DNA of 6,844 nt from contig DATBIK010000090.1 of the NCBI GenBank assembly GCA_036556985.1, positions 1 to 6,844 of the forward strand, in the 5' to 3' direction. The notes below the pieces were generated by a model. The model did no database searches. It was not told the origin of the DNA and worked only from the letters and a program-made list of their open reading frames with translations. Made by a program: the position numbers and the translations under genes. This DNA comes from JAPSGM01 sp036556985. GTDB lineage: Bacteria > Chloroflexota > Limnocylindria > QHBO01. This document shows positions 1 through 6,306 of this stretch, in pieces (position 1 is the first letter of the stretch; each line of letters begins with the position of its first letter).

Positions 1-1073
1 AGGCGCGCCCGCGCCCACTGGTCCCAGTTCGATTCGCGCAGCGCGGCGTCGATTGCGGCCTGTGCCGACTTCACCTGCCCTGCGCCAAGCCTCAGCAGGG
101 CGAGGGCGGGCTGCGGGCTGCGGCCGAGGGCGTGAGCCTCCCGCAACGCCTCCTCCGCCCCGGCGCTGTCACCCTTCAGCCGCCGAATCTCGCCAATCGC
201 GTACAGCCCGTCGGCCATGGGCGGGATGGCGGCGTAGGCCTTCAGCTCGGTCGTGGCGCGTCGCAGCTCGTCTTCGGCACGGTCCCAGCCGCCCTGCAAC
301 GCCACGATCTCGGCCCGATGCACGCGACAGATCCCCGGGAAGCCGGACACCTCCTGGCTGCGGCACCACTTGTCGGTCGCCTCCAGCCATTCCTGCGCAC
401 GCTGGTAGTCGGTCAGGTCCCGGCACGCGGAGATCATCTGGCAGGAGGTGATGCCGGCGGTGATGGGCGTGAGCTCGCCGCTCACCGCGGAAATCGCCGC
501 CTCCTCGAGGAGCGCGATCCCGTCGGTCGCCGAGCCGGCGCCGATCTTGACCGTCCCGAGTGTGGTGAGGCCCATTGCCTTCAGGTCCGGGTCGCCGCTG
601 CGCCTGCCGATCTCCACCGCCTCGGCAGCGTGGCGCTCTGCCTGCGCCAGGTCGCCCTGCGCGCGGGCCATGTCGCTGCGGACGAGGGCCAGGTATCCGT
701 GCGCGTATGTCTCCGGCAGCTCGGCGAGCAGTCCTTCTGCCCGGCGCGCCCACGCCGAGGCGATGGACATCCGGCCGCGCATGCCCTGCTCGTTCGCCAG
801 GTCCGCCGCGAAGTACCCGGCGCGGACGGCGTCGCCCTCGGCCAGATAGGCGGCGTACGCGCGCTCCTTGATGTCCACGCGTTCGTCGCCGTGACCCGCA
901 AAGAAGGCCGCTTGCCCGTAGGACTCGAGGTCGGGACCCGACAGCGGCGCGATCCCCTCCGCCTCCTTGAAACGATCGAAGGCTTCCGTCCACGCGTGGC
1001 GGGCGAGCGCGGCGCGGCCGGCGCTCAGTGGATCGGCAGCGGGGTCGCCAGCGGTCACGGCGGCGTCGGTCAT
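1..1073 (-). CDS. TPR-rich protein, N-terminal part (probable LuxR-type regulator), truncated by window edge
   Basis: The reverse strand is open from an ATG at 1073 to the left edge, giving 357 codons with no stop. It starts MTDAAVTAGDPAAD and is almost wholly alpha-helical, with tandem TPR-like helix pairs at about residues 17-38, 62-80, 125-158, 166-195, 223-236, 250-280, 288-318 and 323-346. Typical pieces are AWTEAFDRFKEAEG, ERAYAAYLAEGDA and GDLAQAERHAAEAVEIGRRSGD. There is no signal peptide or membrane segment, so it should be cytoplasmic. From memory of the family, this repeat arrangement forms the N-terminal half of soluble LuxR-type regulators (about 550 residues) whose helix-turn-helix lies at the C terminus. 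That part would lie outside the window, so DNA binding is inference and a pure TPR scaffold is possible. The start is supported by a -10-like box 9 nt upstream; no Shine-Dalgarno is visible. It is transcribed divergently from the GGDEF gene. Confidence 0.8.
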   Translation of the reverse strand, partial: MTDAAVTAGDPAADPLSAGRAALARHAWTEAFDRFKEAEGIAPLSGPDLESYGQAAFFAGHGDERVDIKERAYAAYLAEGDAVRAGYFAADLANEQGMRGRMSIASAWARRAEGLLAELPETYAHGYLALVRSDMARAQGDLAQAERHAAEAVEIGRRSGDPDLKAMGLTTLGTVKIGAGSATDGIALLEEAAISAVSGELTPITAGITSCQMISACRDLTDYQRAQEWLEATDKWCRSQEVSGFPGICRVHRAEIVALQGGWDRAEDELRRATTELKAYAAIPPMADGLYAIGEIRRLKGDSAGAEEALREAHALGRSPQPALALLRLGAGQVKSAQAAIDAALRESNWDQWARAR

Positions 1074-1088
1074 CGTCCGCGGATCGTA
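1071..1088 (-). promoter_or_regulatory. Candidate leaderless promoter of the TPR gene
   Basis: Read on the minus strand, the sequence is TACGATCCGCGGACGATG. It holds a TANNNT -10 box (TACGAT), a 9-nt spacer and the start codon. No purine-rich Shine-Dalgarno lies between them, so transcription would start at or next to the ATG. The spacer contains the 8-bp palindrome TCCGCGGA. No convincing TTGACA-like -35 box is seen. The element matches the start of the zinc-ribbon gene (5608-5625) at 15 of 18 positions. Confidence 0.5.
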
Positions 1089-1128
1089 CATCGCGTGCGC
1101 TGAGCCGATTTCGCGCACGGGACTGGTC

Positions 1129-1153
1129 CTATCGGGCCATATCGGTCCCATAG
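1129..1153. promoter_or_regulatory. Imperfect inverted repeat in the divergent TPR/GGDEF region, possible operator
   Basis: The arms CTATCGGGCC and GGTCCCATAG match in 8 of 10 positions as inverted repeats, around a 5-nt centre (ATATC). Within it, TATCGG occurs twice at exactly 10-bp spacing (1130-1135 and 1140-1145), one helical turn. A perfect palindrome, GGACTGGTCC apart from its central TG, abuts it at 1120-1129. The site lies between two divergent genes, where a shared operator would fit. No protein can be named, and no clear -10 box was found for the GGDEF gene. Confidence 0.3.
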
Positions 1154-1178
1154 CCAGGGCGGCCAGACTCGACCGGCG

Positions 1179-2591
1179 ATGGACAAGGCCACCCGCGGAG
1201 AGCCGCGCGCCCGGACGGGCCGTGCGGCCGCGAAATCCCGCGCGTCACGAGCCAAGCAGCCCGCTGAGCAGACCACGCTCATCGGCGGCGACCTGCTCGT
1301 CTTCGAGCTGCAGGACGGCGTCCTCCGGCTTGTCGGCGGGCGGGGCCGCGGGCAGGGCTGGGCCGGCGTGGTCGAGGCGGCACTGACAGACGAACCCCTG
1401 GCGCGGCGCGCCGCGCGCGGCAACGTGCCGGTCCGCGTCCTCGAGGATGAGCCGGTGAAGGTCATCGGCCCGTACTGGAGCCGGCACGCGGCCCTCGTGG
1501 CGGTGGGTGACGACCACGTCGTTGTGGTTGGCGACGCGAAACCCTTACGCGCGTCGGACGGTGAGCTGCGCCGCGAGGCGGCCGAGGCCGTCTCCCGGGT
1601 CGGGGGCATCCCGAGCTCCAAGCTCCTCGCCGACGAGCTCGAGGTGGTCGACGCGGTGCGCAAGCTCATGGACTACCGACCCGAGGCGCTCGCCGCAACG
1701 GCCCGGCACGTGGCCGACGTGGCGGCCGCATCCCTCTCGTGCGATTTCGCCGCCGTGCTCGTCCCCGGGCCCGGCGGTCCGGTGGTGAGCGTGAGCGGCA
1801 CCGACAGCGGCGACTGTGCCGACCCGAAGCTGTGCGATGAACTGAAGCGCCTCGCCGCGCGCGTGGGCGACGCACCACTCCTCGAGCAGAGCGTCCGCGA
1901 CCGAGGGCGGCTCGGTCGGGGTGGCGGGCTGGTCACGCGCTATGCGCTCGGGATCGGCACCGGCAAGACGCGCGGGATGCTGGTGGTGGGCCATGACGCG
2001 GCGCACCCCCGAGGCTTTACGCTCCTCTGCCAACGCGTCGGGCGTGCCCTGGCCGATGCCGCCGAAGTGCTGCTCAGCCAGGCTGCCGGCCGCGAGGAGC
2101 TTGCGGCGGAGCGCGATCGCTTCGCCCGCGAGTCGCGCACCGACGACCTCACCGGCCTCGCCAATCGCATCGCATGGACCGAGGCCCTCGGCCGCGAACG
2201 GAAGCGCCGCTCGCGCTATCGGCGTCCGGTGGTCGTCATGAGCATCGACGTCGACCGGTTGAAGGACGTGAACGACACGTACGGCCACGTCGCCGGTGAC
2301 GAGCTGCTGCGCGGCGCGGCGCGTGTCCTCGTGAACTGCCTGCGCGAGACCGACTTCGTGGCTCGCATCGGCGGTGACGAGTTCGGCGCACTGCTGCCGG
2401 AGACGACGGCCGAGGCAGCGGCCGGCGTCATCGACCGCATCCATGCCGCCTGCCGTGCGTGGCGCGGCTCGCACGCCGACCTGCGACTCTCGCTCTCCAT
2501 CGGCTGGGCGGCTCCGGAGCCGTTTGGCGACCTCCAGGAGGCCCTGCGCACCGCCGACGGGCGCATGTACGCGAGCAAGCGAGCGGGCTGA
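1179..2591 (+). CDS. Diguanylate cyclase with GAF-like sensor regions and a C-terminal GGDEF domain
   Basis: This 470-residue protein should make c-di-GMP from two GTP in the cytoplasm. The first 30 residues are basic and Ala/Arg-rich. Residues about 32-135 and 150-300 look like two GAF-like sensor regions (the second includes MLVVGHDAAHPRGFTLLCQ), followed by a short charged linker. The GGDEF domain covers about 315-470. It has DDLTGLANR at 322-330, the metal and substrate segment IDVDRLKDVND around 356-366, an intact GGDEF at 398-402, and the late ADGRMYASKRAG motif. RETD at 389-392 lies exactly five residues before GGDEF, which is the RxxD inhibitory site that lets product bind and restrain the enzyme. 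There is no membrane helix and no EAL domain. The ligand of the sensor regions cannot be read from the sequence. No Shine-Dalgarno is evident before the ATG, and no other in-frame start lies close upstream. Confidence 0.93.
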   Translation: MDKATRGEPRARTGRAAAKSRASRAKQPAEQTTLIGGDLLVFELQDGVLRLVGGRGRGQGWAGVVEAALTDEPLARRAARGNVPVRVLEDEPVKVIGPYWSRHAALVAVGDDHVVVVGDAKPLRASDGELRREAAEAVSRVGGIPSSKLLADELEVVDAVRKLMDYRPEALAATARHVADVAAASLSCDFAAVLVPGPGGPVVSVSGTDSGDCADPKLCDELKRLAARVGDAPLLEQSVRDRGRLGRGGGLVTRYALGIGTGKTRGMLVVGHDAAHPRGFTLLCQRVGRALADAAEVLLSQAAGREELAAERDRFARESRTDDLTGLANRIAWTEALGRERKRRSRYRRPVVVMSIDVDRLKDVNDTYGHVAGDELLRGAARVLVNCLRETDFVARIGGDEFGALLPETTAEAAAGVIDRIHAACRAWRGSHADLRLSLSIGWAAPEPFGDLQEALRTADGRMYASKRAG

Positions 2592-2613
2592 CCCGGCGCT
2601 AGCATGCGCCGGG
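2592..2613 (+). promoter_or_regulatory. Perfect inverted repeat filling the GGDEF-peptidase gap, with a -10-like box in its loop
   Basis: The arms CCCGGCGC (2592-2599) and GCGCCGGG (2606-2613) are perfect complements around the 6-nt loop TAGCAT. The repeat begins at the base after the GGDEF stop codon and ends at the base before the peptidase ATG, so there is no Shine-Dalgarno for the peptidase. The loop fits the TANNNT -10 pattern and lies 8 nt before the ATG, matching the other candidate leaderless starts here. The same bases could therefore be a GGDEF terminator hairpin, the peptidase promoter, or an operator around the -10 box. There is no T tract, so classical intrinsic termination is not assured. 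Confidence 0.55.
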
Positions 2614-4596
2614 ATGACGTACGACTACACGTCGGTCAGCGCCGAATCGGTGGCTGCCGAGGCCGATGCCGCTTTGGCACGCGCGAACGAGCTCGTCGAA
2701 CAGGCGGTTGCCCCAACCGGCGACGCGACCTTCGCGGGCACGCTGGCGCTGCTGGAGCTGGCGGGCGCCGAGATCGCTCGCGGCTATGGCCGCAGCGCCT
2801 TCATGGCCCACGTCCACCCGGACGCCCCGGTCCGCGATGCCGGCCAGGCGGCGGAGGAGGCGATGAACAAGTGGCGCGTCGCTATCCTCTTTCGCGACGA
2901 CGTCTACCGCGCCGTCTCAGCGTTCGCCGCCACCGAGGAGGCCGGCACGCTCGAGGGGGAGCGGCGGCGACTCCTGGAGCACTGGCAGCGGGACCTGCGC
3001 CGAGCCGGCCACGAGCTGGCGGCTGCGGACAGAGCTGAGCTCGAGAAGCTCCGCTCCCGGCTCGTGGAACTGGAGGTCGCCTTCCAGCGCAACATCAACG
3101 AGTACAAGGACTGGATCGAGGTCGACCGCCAGGGGCTGGCGGGGCTGCCGGACGACTACGTCGAGCGGCTGCGCCCGGGTGACGCGCCCGGCACGTACCG
3201 GGTCACGCTCGACAGCCCCGAGCTGCTGCCCTTCATGGAGCTGGCGCACGACCGCGCCCTCCGCGAGGAGCTGTTCCGCAAGAGCTGGAATCAGGCGGCG
3301 GTCGAGAACCGGCCGCTGCTCAGCGAGGCGGTCGAGCTGCGGCGCCGGATCGCCGCGCTGCTCGGCTACGAGACGTGGGCCGACTACGCCATGGAGGTCC
3401 GCATGGCCGGCGGGCCGGAACGCGTGCGAGGCTTCTACGACGATCTCGTCCCGCCCCTGGAGGCCGCCGCCCGCCAGGAAGTCGCCGAACTGGCCGAGCT
3501 GGCCCGCGCCGACGGGTTGACCGACGGCCTCCAGCCCTGGGACTGGCTCTACTACGACGCCCGGCTCTCACGCGAGCGGTACCGGGTGGACAAGGACGAG
3601 ATCCGGGAGTACCTGCCCCTCGACGCGGTCATCGAGGGCATGTTCGCGCTCACCGGCGAGGTCTTCGGGCTCGAGTACCGACGGGTGGAGGACGCACGGG
3701 CCTGGCACCCATCGGTCCAGAAGTACGAGATCCTGGATCGCGAGTCGGGTGAGCTGCTCGCCCGCTTCTACACCGACTTCTTCCCGCGCGACGGGAAGTA
3801 CGGCCACGCCGCCGCCTTCCCGATCGTCATCGCGCACGAGCGCCTGGATGGCAGCCGGGCGGTACCGGTCAACGCCATCGTGTCGAACTTCGCGCCCGCC
3901 TCCGGCGACCGGCCCAGCCTCGTCACGCACGGCCCGCACGGCGAGATCGAAACCCTGTGGCACGAGTTCGGGCACATCCTGCACATGTCGCTCTCGCAGG
4001 CCCGATACACCCGCTTCTCCGGGGCGGAGACGGAGTGGGATTTCGTCGAGGCGCCGTCACAGATCATGGAGCACTGGGTCTGGCAGCCCGAGGTGCTCGC
4101 CCGCTTCGCGCGCCACTACCGCACCGGCCAGCCGATCCCGGCCGACCTCGTTGAGCGGATGGAGCGGGCCCGGTGGATCAACGTCGGCCTGCGGGCCGCG
4201 CGGCAGGTCTTCTTCGGCACCATGGATCTCGCCATCCACGCCGTGGAGGGCTCGCCGGACCTCGACGCAGCGATCCGCGATTCCTACGCGGTGACGCAGC
4301 TCCCCTACCCCGAGGGCACGTTCATGCTCGGGGGCTTCGGCCATCTCATGGGCGGCTACGACGCCGGCTACTACGGCTACCTGTGGGCGGAGGTCATCGG
4401 CGACGACATGTGGAGTCGGTTCGCCGCCGAGGGCGTCACCTCACCGGTCGTGGGCATGGCCTACCGTCGCGCGGTGCTCGAGCCGAACGGGTCGAAGCCC
4501 GGCGATGAGCTGGTGGAGTCGTTCCTCGGCCGACCGGCCACGAAGGAGAGCTACCTCCGCCTGCGCGGCATGGACGCGGTCGCCGCCGGCGGCTGA
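2614..4596 (+). CDS. M3 family zinc metallopeptidase, thimet oligopeptidase-like (M3A)
   Basis: This 660-residue cytoplasmic enzyme should cut short peptides internally, as thimet oligopeptidase and bacterial OpdA/Dcp do. The zinc site is HEFGH at 450-454, with the third ligand E479 in FVEAPSQ, which gives the family's HExxH-x25-E spacing. FFPRDGKYGHAA (389-400) is the M3 segment before the zinc site. HLMGGYDAGYYGYLW (577-591) aligns with the substrate-binding loop of mammalian thimet oligopeptidase: H577, Y582, Y586 and Y589 match its H600, Y605, Y609 and Y612. These features favour the M3A branch over PepF-type oligoendopeptidases. There is no signal peptide, and the length is close to the usual 680-700. 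The frame stays open upstream to 2374, but that part lies inside the GGDEF gene and is Arg/Ser-rich. The ATG at 2614 follows a -10-like box and begins plausible helical sequence (MTYDYTSVSAESVAAEAD). No functional link to the cyclase is apparent. Confidence 0.95.
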   Translation: MTYDYTSVSAESVAAEADAALARANELVEQAVAPTGDATFAGTLALLELAGAEIARGYGRSAFMAHVHPDAPVRDAGQAAEEAMNKWRVAILFRDDVYRAVSAFAATEEAGTLEGERRRLLEHWQRDLRRAGHELAAADRAELEKLRSRLVELEVAFQRNINEYKDWIEVDRQGLAGLPDDYVERLRPGDAPGTYRVTLDSPELLPFMELAHDRALREELFRKSWNQAAVENRPLLSEAVELRRRIAALLGYETWADYAMEVRMAGGPERVRGFYDDLVPPLEAAARQEVAELAELARADGLTDGLQPWDWLYYDARLSRERYRVDKDEIREYLPLDAVIEGMFALTGEVFGLEYRRVEDARAWHPSVQKYEILDRESGELLARFYTDFFPRDGKYGHAAAFPIVIAHERLDGSRAVPVNAIVSNFAPASGDRPSLVTHGPHGEIETLWHEFGHILHMSLSQARYTRFSGAETEWDFVEAPSQIMEHWVWQPEVLARFARHYRTGQPIPADLVERMERARWINVGLRAARQVFFGTMDLAIHAVEGSPDLDAAIRDSYAVTQLPYPEGTFMLGGFGHLMGGYDAGYYGYLWAEVIGDDMWSRFAAEGVTSPVVGMAYRRAVLEPNGSKPGDELVESFLGRPATKESYLRLRGMDAVAAGG

Positions 4597-4607
4597 AATC
4601 TCAGCCG
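4590..4607. terminator. Hairpin spanning the peptidase stop codon, possible bidirectional terminator
   Basis: CGGCTGA-AATC-TCAGCCG is a perfect 7-bp stem with a 4-nt loop. The peptidase stop codon TGA is the end of the left arm. It lies in the gap between convergent genes, 13 bp beyond the hydrolase stop, so it could act on both transcripts. Neither strand has a T run after the stem. Confidence 0.45.
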
Positions 4608-4620
4608 TGAGCGGGGTCGG

Positions 4621-5412
4621 TCAGGGCGCCAGGAAGTCGAGGACGAGGCGACTGAAGGCATCGGGCGCCTCCATCGGCGGCAGGTGTGCCACCCCCCTCA
4701 TCAGCTCGTAGCGCGCGCCCGGGATGCGCTCGGCCATGTGCCGCCCGATCACCACGAAGTCCGGCTGGTCGAGCTCACCGGCCACCACCAGCGTGGGCGC
4801 GCGCACCTCGCCGAGCCGATCGCCCCGGTCAGGCACGAGCCACTCCAGCTGGGCGTCGTCGTTGTCCACCTCGAAGGCCCGCTTCTGCATCTCGTACACG
4901 AGCTGCCGGATCCTGGGGTCAACCACGGACTCCGTCCGATGCGGACCATCCACCCAGAAGCGGACGTTCAGCCACGAGGCGGCGTCCAGGTCCCCGCGCT
5001 CGAGCGCCGCGTTCTCCTCCTCGTCGAAGCGGTCCATCTCCGGCGCGTAGTCCCAGCCCGACAGTCCCGGCGCCACGAGCACGAGCCGGTCCACGAGCGC
5101 CGGGCGTCCCAGGGCGAGGTCGAGCGCCACGCCGGCGCCCATCGAGATTCCCACCACGTGCGCCCGCTCGACGCCGAGTGACTCGAGGAGCGCGGCAGCA
5201 TCGGCCGTCCAGTTGAAGGAGCCGTCGGGCAGCGGCGTGTCCCCGTACCCGCGCAGGTCCGGGCGGATGACCCGGTGGCGCGCGGTGAGCACCGGCCAGG
5301 CGTCGTCCCACATCCGGCGATCGGCGATCCCGGCGTGGAGGAGGAGCAACGCGCTCCCCTCGCCCGCCGCCTCGTAGGCGTAGGGCACGCCATTGATGGT
5401 CTGCGTCGGCAT
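4621..5412 (-). CDS. Alpha/beta-fold hydrolase
   Basis: This 263-residue soluble hydrolase begins MPTQTINGVPYAYEAAGEG. It has the full catalytic set: HAG oxyanion segment at 26-28, nucleophile elbow GISMG with S90, acid D215 in AGELDQPD, and H243 in GVAHLPPME. DLRGYGDT (52-59) is the usual strand-turn following the oxyanion segment. Residues about 120-185 form the cap region that sets substrate choice. It resembles enol-lactone hydrolases of the 3-oxoadipate type and general esterases, but the substrate cannot be fixed and no aromatic-degradation genes are nearby. The ATG is 3 nt after the stop of the zinc-ribbon gene (TAG-CCG-ATG) with no Shine-Dalgarno, so translation is probably coupled to that gene and both are read from the promoter at about 5625. 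Its 3' end converges on the peptidase gene, 24 bp away. Confidence 0.92.
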   Translation of the reverse strand: MPTQTINGVPYAYEAAGEGSALLLLHAGIADRRMWDDAWPVLTARHRVIRPDLRGYGDTPLPDGSFNWTADAAALLESLGVERAHVVGISMGAGVALDLALGRPALVDRLVLVAPGLSGWDYAPEMDRFDEEENAALERGDLDAASWLNVRFWVDGPHRTESVVDPRIRQLVYEMQKRAFEVDNDDAQLEWLVPDRGDRLGEVRAPTLVVAGELDQPDFVVIGRHMAERIPGARYELMRGVAHLPPMEAPDAFSRLVLDFLAP

Positions 5413-5415
5413 CGG

Positions 5416-5610
5416 CTAGTAGTAGTCCGAGCACGACAGGAAGTACCCGCAGCCGCGGCAGATGAGCTTGCACTTGCGCTCTTCCATGGTCGAGCCGCAG
5501 TTCGCGCAGACCCGCATCACCTCGCCCGGGGCGGACGGCTGCCGCAAGGCCGATGGCGCCGTCGGCGGCGGCGCGGAAATCGCGGAGGAAGGGGCTTGTC
5601 GCGGCTCCAT
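5416..5610 (-). CDS. Small zinc-ribbon protein with a Cys-rich C terminus
   Basis: This is a 64-residue protein. Residues 1-31 are Pro/Ala/Ser-rich and probably disordered. Residues 32-64 form a compact Cys-rich module with C35, C38, C47, C51, C54 and C60: two CxxC knuckles plus two further cysteines. It ends in the sequence SCSDYY. Four of the cysteines could hold one zinc ion. I recall similar short uncharacterised proteins with the same ending in other environmental bacteria; their function is unknown. The reading frame continues far upstream to 6183, but that part is antisense to the J-like gene and looks like shadow coding. The ATG at 5610 is preferred because a -10-like box sits 9 nt upstream. 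An internal Met at residue 32 would give just the zinc module. It is probably the first gene of a two-gene operon with the hydrolase. Confidence 0.8.
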   Translation of the reverse strand: MEPRQAPSSAISAPPPTAPSALRQPSAPGEVMRVCANCGSTMEERKCKLICRGCGYFLSCSDYY

Positions 5611-5625
5611 CGTCGGAGGATAGTA
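5608..5625 (-). promoter_or_regulatory. Candidate leaderless promoter of the zinc-ribbon/hydrolase unit
   Basis: On the minus strand the sequence is TACTATCCTCCGACGATG: a TANNNT -10 box (TACTAT), a 9-nt spacer and the start codon. The spacer contains CCTCC, the complement of a Shine-Dalgarno rather than one, so it gives no ribosome site. It is identical at 15 of 18 positions to the TPR gene start (1071-1088). No clear -35 box is seen. Confidence 0.55.
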
Positions 5626-5642
5626 GGCCCGACGTGCTGGTG

Positions 5643-5712
5643 TGGCGCGCCGATTGCAGCGTGAGGCTGCGACCGCGCCGCGCATCGCTGCCGTGCATGA
5701 GGCTGGCGCGCC
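5643..5712. repeat. Short direct repeats in the divergent zinc-ribbon/J-protein region
   Basis: TGGCGCGCC occurs at 5643-5651 and again at 5704-5712, 61 bp apart; its core GGCGCGCC is palindromic. TGAGGCTG also occurs twice, at 5662-5669 and 5698-5705, the second copy running into the second TGGCGCGCC. Both lie in the 123-bp gap between divergent genes and could be paired protein sites. GGCGCGCC also appears inside the J-like gene near 6174, so chance in GC-rich DNA is a real alternative. Confidence 0.25.
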
Positions 5713-5733
5713 TTGAGTGGGGAATGCACGCGG

Positions 5734-6270
5734 ATGCCCGACAAGAGTCACTACAGGCTCCTCCAGGTCGATCCATCGGCCGATCCCGACGTCATCCTCG
5801 CGGCGCACCGCATCCTCGCCGGGCGGCTTCACCCGGAGACTGATTTCACTGGCATCCAGGAATACCGTCGCAAGGAGCTCGACCGGGCGCTCGCGATCCT
5901 CACCGACCCCGACAAGCGCCGCGCCTACGACGAGCAGCTCGCCGCCGGGCAGGCGCCGTACCCCCATGGCGGGTCGGGCCCGGTTCGCGAGCGCGTCGCG
6001 GTGGGGCCAGGTGCCGGAGCCGGCAACGCGCATCGGCAGGGGTACACGCTCGCCGAGCGCATTCAGGCCACCGACACTGGCCGGCTGGGGCAGACGCAGA
6101 TCGACTTCGGCCGCTATGCCGGCTACACGCTCGGCGAGGTCCTGCGTCGCGATCCGGACTACCTGCGCTGGCTGGCGCGCCACTCCTCGGGGGTGCGCTA
6201 CCGCGGCGCGATCCTCCGCCTCCTCGCCGAATACGAGGAGCAGCGCCAGCCCCTCCGCACCCTTCCCTGA
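5734..6270 (+). CDS. J-like domain protein with a C-terminal ExoX_C-like module
   Basis: This is a 178-residue soluble protein. Residues 5-70 fit a J domain: HYRLLQVDPSADPDVILAAH (6-25) covers helices I and II, then a loop, then ELDRALAILTDPDKRRAYDE (48-67). The loop tripeptide is HPE (33-35) instead of HPD, whose aspartate is needed by classical J proteins to stimulate DnaK ATPase. Residues 71-102 are a Gly/Pro-rich linker. Residues about 120-165 contain FGRYAGYTLGEV and DPDYLRWLA, which resemble the small C-terminal module of exodeoxyribonuclease X-like proteins (FGxYxGxTLxEV, DPxYLxWL); no nuclease domain is present. The start at 5734 puts the J region directly at the N terminus. GGGGA at 5719-5723 is a weak, distant ribosome site, and a TTG at 5713 is an alternative start. 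Its role is unknown; a link between chaperones and DNA or RNA is speculation. Confidence 0.82.
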   Translation: MPDKSHYRLLQVDPSADPDVILAAHRILAGRLHPETDFTGIQEYRRKELDRALAILTDPDKRRAYDEQLAAGQAPYPHGGSGPVRERVAVGPGAGAGNAHRQGYTLAERIQATDTGRLGQTQIDFGRYAGYTLGEVLRRDPDYLRWLARHSSGVRYRGAILRLLAEYEEQRQPLRTLP

Positions 6271-6287
6271 CCGCCCCTTGCCGCGAA

Positions 6288-6306
6288 CCGGGCCGTAAGG
6301 TCCCGG
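6288..6306 (+). terminator. Bulged hairpin after the J-like gene, possible terminator
   Basis: CCGGGCC, loop GTAA, then GG-T-CCCGG forms a 7-bp stem with a single bulged T, 17 bp after the stop codon. GGTTTCGGG follows, with only three T residues, so it is a weak intrinsic terminator at best. Confidence 0.35.

Noticed and set aside
169..993. Minus-strand open frame of 274 codons inside the TPR gene
   Set aside because: It is Arg/Gly/Pro-rich with no recognisable domain and overlaps the TPR frame, which has clear helical repeats and runs from 1073 to the edge.
132..1103. Plus-strand open frame of 323 codons across the left end
   Set aside because: It is antisense to the TPR gene and its composition reflects the complement of GC-rich third positions; no motif is seen.
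1545..2474. Minus-strand open frame of 309 codons
   Set aside because: It is antisense to the GGDEF gene, which has all of its catalytic motifs in the plus frame.
2374..2613. Extra 80-residue N terminus for the M3 peptidase
   Set aside because: It lies wholly inside the end of the GGDEF gene and the gap, is Ser/Arg/Pro-rich, and does not resemble the family N terminus; the ATG at 2614 fits better.
5713..5733. TTG start adding seven residues to the J-like protein
   Set aside because: A rare start with no better ribosome site; the J region begins directly after the ATG at 5734.
4919..5776. Minus-strand open frame of 285 codons
   Set aside because: It overlaps both the hydrolase and the zinc ribbon in a different frame and is Arg/Gly-rich low-complexity sequence.
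5611..6183. N-terminal extension making the zinc ribbon a 255-residue protein
   Set aside because: It is antisense to most of the J-like gene and lacks domain features; a -10-like box precedes the ATG at 5610.
6296..6301. TAAGGT as a -10 box for the CBS gene
   Set aside because: The nearest -35-like sequence (TTGCCG at 6278) is only 12 bp away, and the hexamer falls in the loop and stem of a hairpin.
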